From assembly GCF_035582795.1 (NCBI RefSeq), contig NC_134366.1, forward strand, positions 137,168,756-137,232,755: DNA of 64,000 nucleotides. Direction: 5' to 3'. The notes beneath the pieces are model-generated. The model had not been told where the DNA came from. It made no database searches and saw nothing but the letters and a program-made list of their open reading frames with translations. How positions within the stretch are numbered: position 1 is the first letter of the stretch; every line of letters begins with the position of its first letter. A program made the position numbers and the translations under genes. Positions 50,601 to 64,000 of the stretch are shown in pieces. This DNA is from Mycteria americana (Eukaryota > Chordata > Aves > Ciconiiformes > Ciconiidae).

Positions 50601-53600
50601 TTTAAAGTGGAAAAGGAAGATGTTCCACAAAAACTTGGCATAATGAGCAGCTAGTCTGGAGTTTGTATCATCATATAGAATACATACATCTTGTTTAAGT
50701 TGGAAGAATATCTGCCATTTTAGTACCTCTAGGTTTCTCCAGTTATCTCTCTAGCTTTGTGGAACTCAGACAGAAAATGCCTCCCTTAGAAACAGATTAA
50801 AAATATAAGCTTAATTCTAATTTAGATGATACAGTAAGTGAATGCAACTTGTCTTCAGCTGGATAAGAAAGTTCAGATGGTTATAATTACTAAAGACTCC
50901 ATGCCATTAGATGCAGGCACATAAATTAATTTCCTTTTATAATAAAGTAATGCCACTGCAGTTATATACAAGCCCTAAGGTACTCAGGTCTAAAACAAAC
51001 AGAAATTCACACAGGAAATGATGGACAAATTTCATAGGAGTTGAATGCATGTTTCAATTGAAGAGTTCCTAAACCAATATATTTATAATCCCCTCAAAGG
51101 GCTTAGGCATTTCCTATCTGTGATGATCTAAACAGACAAACTATGCAAAACAGAGTAAATGTTCTTTGCTAACAACATTATTAAGAATTGTTATTTAAGG
51201 TGGTAATGTCTGACAAACTGGAGATGTAGTGATGACCTTCCTAAAATGGTGCATAAAAATGGTAATACTTACATATCCTTTTTCATCTGTATTTTTAAAA
51301 GGCTAATGATCAATCTTATTACTTCATAGAGGAAAACAGACAGTACCTCTGGCAAAAATGCCTTGCTAAAGTTTATGCACTCCTGGTTTGTGAAAAGTCA
51401 GGAAGAAAACCCAATTCTCCTGAGATGCAGTCCTCTGACCTATCCACTGGACCATGCTACTTCCCAGAATACTGTAGTTTTCAGAAAGCCCTGTATGAAG
51501 CAATTTTTCATAATTAAAAACAAACCAAACGTCACAGCAAATATTTCATATGTTAGAAGTTTCATCTGAGGGTCAAAATTAACTTTCCTAAATTACATAT
51601 TTCCTTGTGGATATTATTCCTAGGCTCTGAAAAGTAAAACTACAGCTCATAAAAAATACACCCCGAGGAACAAGATACTTCATTAATTCCTTAAAGGTTT
51701 AGCATAATTGTTTTTAACTCCAGAAAAATCCTTCAACTAACTGGAGACTCTCTGATGTCAGTTCTTCAAGACTTGACACAAGAAAAAAATTCTACATGCA
51801 TGCAATTAATCTTATGTATTATCACCCCATATTTTAATCATTTTCACCTCTTGGGGACTTGCACCCTTAAAATGGTGCTAGCTCAACTCTATAGTATTTA
51901 AATTTTGTCTGGTTTTGTACTTTTGAAAGTATTTCTTTTTATCAATTTATCTTAACTTAGTTTATAGTATGATATAGAAAATTTTTATATTGGGATTTCA
52001 ATAAATACTTTAAATACTGTGTATAAACATATTATGTTAATTATATGTTAGTAGCATAATGAGAGTCCAATTCTGATCTGGACTTTGTGGGGCACAGCAA
52101 TAAAAACAGATAAAATAAATAGTATGTTTATCAAAGAGAAAGTAATATACCAAGCTTATTTTAAAACACTGACCTAAAATAAAAAAATCTCCAAAATTTA
52201 GCAAAGGGGAGAAAATAAGATAATTAATGTTTAATCATATTTAGTATAATTTTTAACCTTATAAACAAAATAGTAACATGTCAGCAATTAGTACTACATC
52301 TTGGATTCTTGCATTTTTAATAATCAACATTAAATAATCAACTGGCCTTACAGTTCATAATAAATGGAGGAGTACTATAGGAACACTGTATGCCTTGGGG
52401 CAACGTACTACGCTGTGCAGGAGTGATCCACTACCCAAGTTCATGGCAACCTCATACCTTCTAAAGCTACTATATTTGCAGGAATAGCCTGCTGCACTGC
52501 AGTTTCATGAAACAGTAGACAGGTTAAGGTAAAAACAAAATATCCAAAACCAGATGCAGTTGAAGCTTTATAAAGGCGCAAGTGATAGAGATGCAAGAAA
52601 GTTATGCTTCATTTACTAAACAGCAAGTTTAAAAGAGCTCATTCTATTTAATCTGAGCTCATGTGCACAAACTGCCACTGAAGGCAAGGAAAACAAGAGT
52701 CCCTTGTAAAATAGGGTCTGAACAGAGACATTGTGGGGTGAGGGAAGTTTTCCAGGGAATATCAAAGATAGACGGTGAACAGAGCTGTTGTAGCCAGCTC
52801 ACAGCTGCCTGTTATTCCAGTACTAGAATCAAAGATAATTTATGAGAAGCTCAAGGAATATTTCTTCTGGCCTGGTGTGAATGTGAGGTAAGGGACGACT
52901 GAAGAACTTGTGATGCTGCTCAAAAGCAAAAGATTAAGATTAGCCTTTTTATTAGCTTTTTCTAAAGCAAAAATATTTCTTGACTTCAGTGAGGTTGTTC
53001 ATACAAAGATTGCAAGAGTAAAGGTTACAGACTTCGTAACAAAATCCAGATACTGGTGGCTAACGGTGGCAGAGAGAGTTTTTGGGACCAAAACGTTTTC
53101 TAAAATTTGGCTTTCTTCAGAGATTATCGAGATTATTGAGATTATCGCTTAATGTATCGAGATTATTGAGATTATCGCTTAATGTATCGAGAAAATAATC
53201 TGTATCGAGATTATTGCTTAAATCTCCCAATTAGGGCTAGTCATTCAGAAAGGCTCAGTCTCCGGTAGACATCTAATGTAAGAGACCTAGGGAAACACTT
53301 AACATCTAGTAACTCCCATTTTCCCTCTGAGTAAGTGCTGAGTTTTTGAGAATCTGGGTGCTTAGTGGTACAAATGGGGGCTGCTAGATGCAGAATTATT
53401 TAGAAAAAAAAAGGCCCTAATGGCCTGATCACCTAATTTAGCTTTTTACAGTGGTGTTAAACACTATCCACAAACATCGCTAGAGTAAATGCAACCAGAG
53501 TGAAGATGTTACACTTTACAGATTAGTTGAGAATATATCTACTGAGTAGGTAATCTAATTGTTTATGTGGGACTTAAAAAAAAAAATCACTACCTTAAGT

Positions 53601-56600
53601 GTCTTGGCTACATATAAAATCTGAGAAATAGAAGTATTTCTGCTTTATACAACCAGATAGCCCAGATATACCATATACATATAAATTTGAAATGTTTATA
53701 TTGCCATTAGTTACTTTTAAAATAATCCAGGAATACAACTTTGCAAGTTTCTGAAGTGCTTATTTTCAGTTATATATATATATGTGGCAGTCAGATACAG
53801 TGCAGGCATATGCAAGATAAACGAGTAATTGTGCATGCATGAGTCCTATATCTGCACCTCATCACTCATGCACTAGGCCTGAAACCATCTCCTTCTCCAG
53901 TGTACAGCCTTTAGAGAGCAAAACGTTCTTCCCTAGTCAGTGCAATTCAATGTTTGTCCTCCAATGTGTTTATTTTCAAAAGTTTGTCCTATAGTTGAGT
54001 TATTACTCTCTGTGCAGTATTCTGGATATTCAGAATACAAAACAATGGCTAGACATTGTACTGAATTATAAAGACAACCCAAGCTTGAATTTTGTTATAG
54101 ACAGCACAATATTTTGCATTTGACTTTACTGTCCAAAAGCCTGGCAGTACATTATAAAATATAGTCAGTATCATTGGGGTAAACTCCTCTCTGAAATGGG
54201 CATGTCAATCAGATGAAACCCCGAAGAGTTAAAGATAACTAAATATCTCAAAAGTTTTCAGCTGGTAACTTGGCTCTTCTGGGTAGTGACATACCACGCT
54301 GATGGTGAGGAACTCCAAAAGGATCTCACAAAACTGAGTGAGCAAAAATGTGGCAGAGGAGCTTCGATGTAGATAAATGCGTCTTGGGAAAATCTGAACC
54401 ACGCCTACACAATACTTTCCAGAGTTGTACCTACCAATTTGGCTGTCCCAGTAATCACAGAATAAATCTGAAAGGCAAACTGGTACTCTGATCGGGAATT
54501 ACAGCTTAGTCTTTGGTATTTGAGTGTTACAAATATGCATGTATTTCTTTGGCTTTTGTTGAGATTAGAATGTATAAATTGTTTAAAAATCTAATTTGCA
54601 TACATGAGAAAGGTGAGCATAGAGGGCAACTTGAAAAAAAGAAAAAAGAACAACAGGACAGGGAAAAAGTTGAAACACAATTCAGCATTTTCAGCATTCC
54701 GTAACTTTAATATCTGTTGGCAAATACTTCAGATGAAGAAATTAACTGTGGTCATTGAATTAGATTTTTATTTATTAAAATGTCAAAGGCACTCAGAACT
54801 TTTCTATGCCTGCTTGTCTCAAAAATCCAGATAAAGAGAACCTATTTGCATGTGCTTTAGTATGTACTGAATTACTTTAGCTGTCAAAATAATTACCTGC
54901 TATGTGGCACTCACTTGCGTAAACTAATTTCTAAACAAAAAGTGGGTGCAAACAGGGAAGAACAAATTCACGTATTTGTTGATATACAACATGTATTGTT
55001 CTCAAGAATACCTTTATTCCTAATATTTTTAAAGTCTCAAAACTATTTGGTACAATTAAGGCATACTTTCTTATGCCTTAATGATTCTCCATTGTTTAGG
55101 ATACACTTGTGTGTGTGTACATATTGGATGACTCCTTTGTGGTAATCATCTTCAATGCATGGAATTCTGATATCTGTTAAGGCAGAATTTGGAATAATGC
55201 TAGCATTACAAATGGTTGATCAAAGGCAAGGGCATTGCTATTTTGGTTCCTGAACACTGCAGCAAAGATCCTATACAGGCCACAGGTATAGCCACACTAC
55301 ATGTATGATTTTAAATTGAGTTATAACACTATATGCTCAGCAAGTAACACCACACATAACTCCATGGACAATTGTTCACATCAGCATTCAAGCATCAGCA
55401 TTCATATTCCTATTGTTTATAAAACAACTTGGTATTTTAAAGCCAACTGTGACTAAAAACATCCAGTCTGAACCTACCTGCATGAAATTTCAGCTCATTG
55501 CTATCACAAATGAGGACAGTTTAAATACGCTAAATAGACTAATATGAGATTAAACTATTATTTTATATTTCAGGTGGATACAAGATGTCAAAAACTTTTG
55601 GATCATGTTATGCAAAGAGAATTCTACAAAGTAGCAACATAGGTTGTATTTCCTTATTGGTATTTATCTCACAAAAGCAGTGTACTTCTTTGTGTAAACA
55701 TGTACTGAGTGGGACAATGGCTGTGTGCTAAAATTTAAAGTCTCACAAACACCTGTGGAAGAAGATAAGTAGGAAAAGTTACTGGCCAGGTACACTTGCT
55801 GGGTCTTCCCTGAACTTAAAAAGTACTGCTGTGGGCTTAGGTACTGTGCTTGCTTGCACAGAAGTCTATCGCTGCCTTTTCCAAGAAAATTAATAGCTTT
55901 GAATATTAAAATACCACAGCTTTCTTCTCCTGCCTCCCCACCACCACTGCCACGCTGGAAGAAGCGTAAAATTGTTCTCCTATCAAACTGCACATCTGAT
56001 AATTATCTCAACTTTACTAGCTATGAGTAAATACATTTTTCCTATACTGTTGGATGCTGCTGCTTTAAAACTCTTGATGAATTTCTGCTTCAGGGTATCT
56101 GCATTTCCCTGCTGAATGATAAGTTTCCATTGTATAACTTGCATCTTAGCTTCTAATACATTGGAATCCATTTGGATGAAAAGCCCCAAATGAGTAATAG
56201 CTATTAAAATTTCCAGACCAAAACAAAAACAAAACCCACATCAAGGCAGAGTTAAGGTTGAAAAGGAGTATCAGTTACTTAAGATATAAAGTGTAATGGC
56301 ATATTGTATAAAGCATGTTATAAATTATCTCAAAAGTAAACATTCCAAAAACCCCAGGAAACCCAGGATTAAGTATAAAAACTTAAAAGAAATCCAAACA
56401 TCTTGAATTATTGAAATGCAGTATGAAAGCCTCCAAAAGAAACTTAGATCAGCCCTGCAGCAGCACCATGTTCTAAGCTAGCAGTTATGATTAATGCATT
56501 TTAGTATCTGTGGCCCTAAATTAGCCTAATGCATATTTCAGAGATAATAATTTTTCATTTTGTTCCTTTGCATGCAACAAGTGACTATGACAAGCAATAG

Positions 56601-56999
56601 AAGGTGAGCAGGAGAAAAATAATAGTATATAACTGTATTATTAGTTTCACTGTGGAACTGGTTGTTACTTGACTGCTTAGAAATATAAAATGTCCATCAT
56701 AAGTGTGAAGCTACAAGCAAAATATTGTTGTATCATGCATAAATGTTTCATCAGTGTGCGAAGAAACCATTTCTGGCTGGCAGTAAAAATAAATCAGGAA
56801 AGGCTCCATTACATTTAATAACTTGTTAAAAGATGAGCAAATGGGATTTCAATTCTTAAACACAGAAATGAAAATCTGAGAAACAAACTTCTTATATGGC
56901 ATAGGTTACCTATCTAATCTAACTGAGTGGACAGAACTTTTCTACGGAACAATAAGAAAAAGAGTAAGAGGAGATGAATGTTTGCCAAAAAAATTCAAG
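47645..56999. other. Intergenic region, PPP1R42 promoter to COPS5 3' end
   Basis: 9.4 kb, AT-rich, no supported gene or RNA. It holds the 30-bp tandem repeat at 53122-53220 and a short (TA)n at about 53770-53782. Open frames here are under 110 codons and have no homology I recognise. Confidence 0.5.
53122..53220 (+). repeat. 30-bp tandem repeat
   Basis: Two exact 30-bp units (53131-53160 and 53161-53190; GATTATTGAGATTATCGCTT + AATGTATCGA), flanked by degenerate partial units (GATTATCGA before; TATCGAGATTATTGCTTA after). The CpG-containing unit stands out in an AT-rich region. Confidence 0.9.
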
Positions 57000-57030
57000 C
57001 CCCAAAACACTCACTCATTTTCAAAATTGT

Positions 57031-57036
57031 TTTATT
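57031..57036 (-). terminator. COPS5: Candidate COPS5 poly(A) signal
   Basis: AATAAA on the minus strand about 300 nt past the COPS5 stop codon. A second one is at about 57088-57093. Either would give a short 3'UTR; which is used is unknown. Confidence 0.45.
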
Positions 57037-57331
57037 GCAGTTGGATAATAGAGATAAATACCTAAGAGCAAAATCCAGTAAGTCACATTTATTTTTCTTT
57101 CGGAACAATTCTGCAAACTGGTTGTGTTTTATGATAAAGAACAAAAAGCTGCACTACATTTCAGAACATTTTGTTCTTTAAAACTGGTCACACAGGTGGG
57201 AAATATTAAAGTACTACAAATTAAATGAGTAATTTTCCACTCCAGCTTCATTTCCCAAATTGAACAAGTCCAAGGGAAAAAAACCCATGACTTTTTCTGC
57301 TTTGGAGATGCGTATCAGCTGGTGATGCACT

Positions 57332-63662
<6,331 letters not shown>

Positions 63663-64000
63663 CTAAAAATTCAACAAAGGGCAAAGATGACACAGTAATT
63701 TTGGGACTTCTTTAAATGCCTAAACTTTTTTAAAGCACTTCAAAAAAATCCTATTTTATGCAATTCTAGTTTATTTTTCCTAGGGAAAATGAAATTTCCC
63801 CAGCAGCCTGAAATTTGGAATTTTCTTGGATCTCAGATTTACATTTGGCTTTACTAGCAGTCATTACATTTGCAGGTCTATCAAAAAGCATGTTGGAAGC
63901 AAACTAGTGGTCATAGTTGAGATTTTTCAAACAAGTAAGATGGCAAGCTATGATTAAATAATTTATTAGATCAAAGAAAAGAGCAAGCTTCTTCTAAGAT

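Noticed and set aside
53122-53220. CRISPR-like array
   Set aside because: Repeats are contiguous with no unique spacers, and the genome is a vertebrate's.

Overview
The window reads as a bird nuclear chromosome segment. It carries several 3'-truncated CR1 LINEs ending in GATTCTRTGATTCTRT-type tails, and a solo LTR of a kind common in birds. Its genes are split into exons with clean GT-AG borders, with long AT-rich introns and three CpG islands. No bacterial-type genes, operons, CRISPR arrays or tRNAs were seen. Gene content and order match the human 8q13 block MCMDC2 - SNHG6 - TCF24 - PPP1R42 - COPS5, which I know from general knowledge of that locus.

Layout. 1-0.8 kb: last coding exon and poly(A) site of MCMDC2 (+). 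1.3-1.75 kb: CR1. About 2.1-5.6 kb: a spliced non-coding gene on the minus strand that I identify as SNHG6. Two consecutive introns each hold one C/D-box snoRNA of the SNORD87 type, and the likely 5'TOP promoter lies in a CpG island at 5.1-6.2 kb. 9.6-16 kb: TCF24 (-), a bHLH transcription factor with two coding exons and a probable non-coding first exon with a TATA box in the 15.6-17.2 kb CpG island. 17.2-27.4 kb: intergenic, with no supported gene. 27.4-45.8 kb: PPP1R42/LRRC67 (-), seven coding exons giving a 311-residue leucine-rich-repeat protein. Its promoter CpG island carries a perfect palindromic RFX X-box. A solo LTR with 5-bp target duplications sits in an intron. 46.5-47.6 kb: two CR1 copies. 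47.7-57 kb: AT-rich intergenic DNA. 57.0-64 kb: the last four coding exons of COPS5 (-), the CSN5/JAB1 deneddylase subunit, with an antisense CR1 in an intron. The rest of that gene lies beyond the right edge.

The genes are functionally unrelated neighbours: meiotic MCM-like protein, snoRNA host, developmental bHLH factor, centrosome/cilium-linked LRR protein, COP9 signalosome subunit. No new multi-gene system is evident. The best second-look items are the duplicated SNORD87 in adjacent introns, the X-box at the PPP1R42 promoter, an in-frame stop followed by a frame-compatible extra exon in PPP1R42, a nested double hairpin in a COPS5 intron that looks like a template-switch event, and an exact 61-bp tandem duplication beside a PPP1R42 splice donor. 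All identifications come from reading translations and motifs by eye. No alignment or database search was run.
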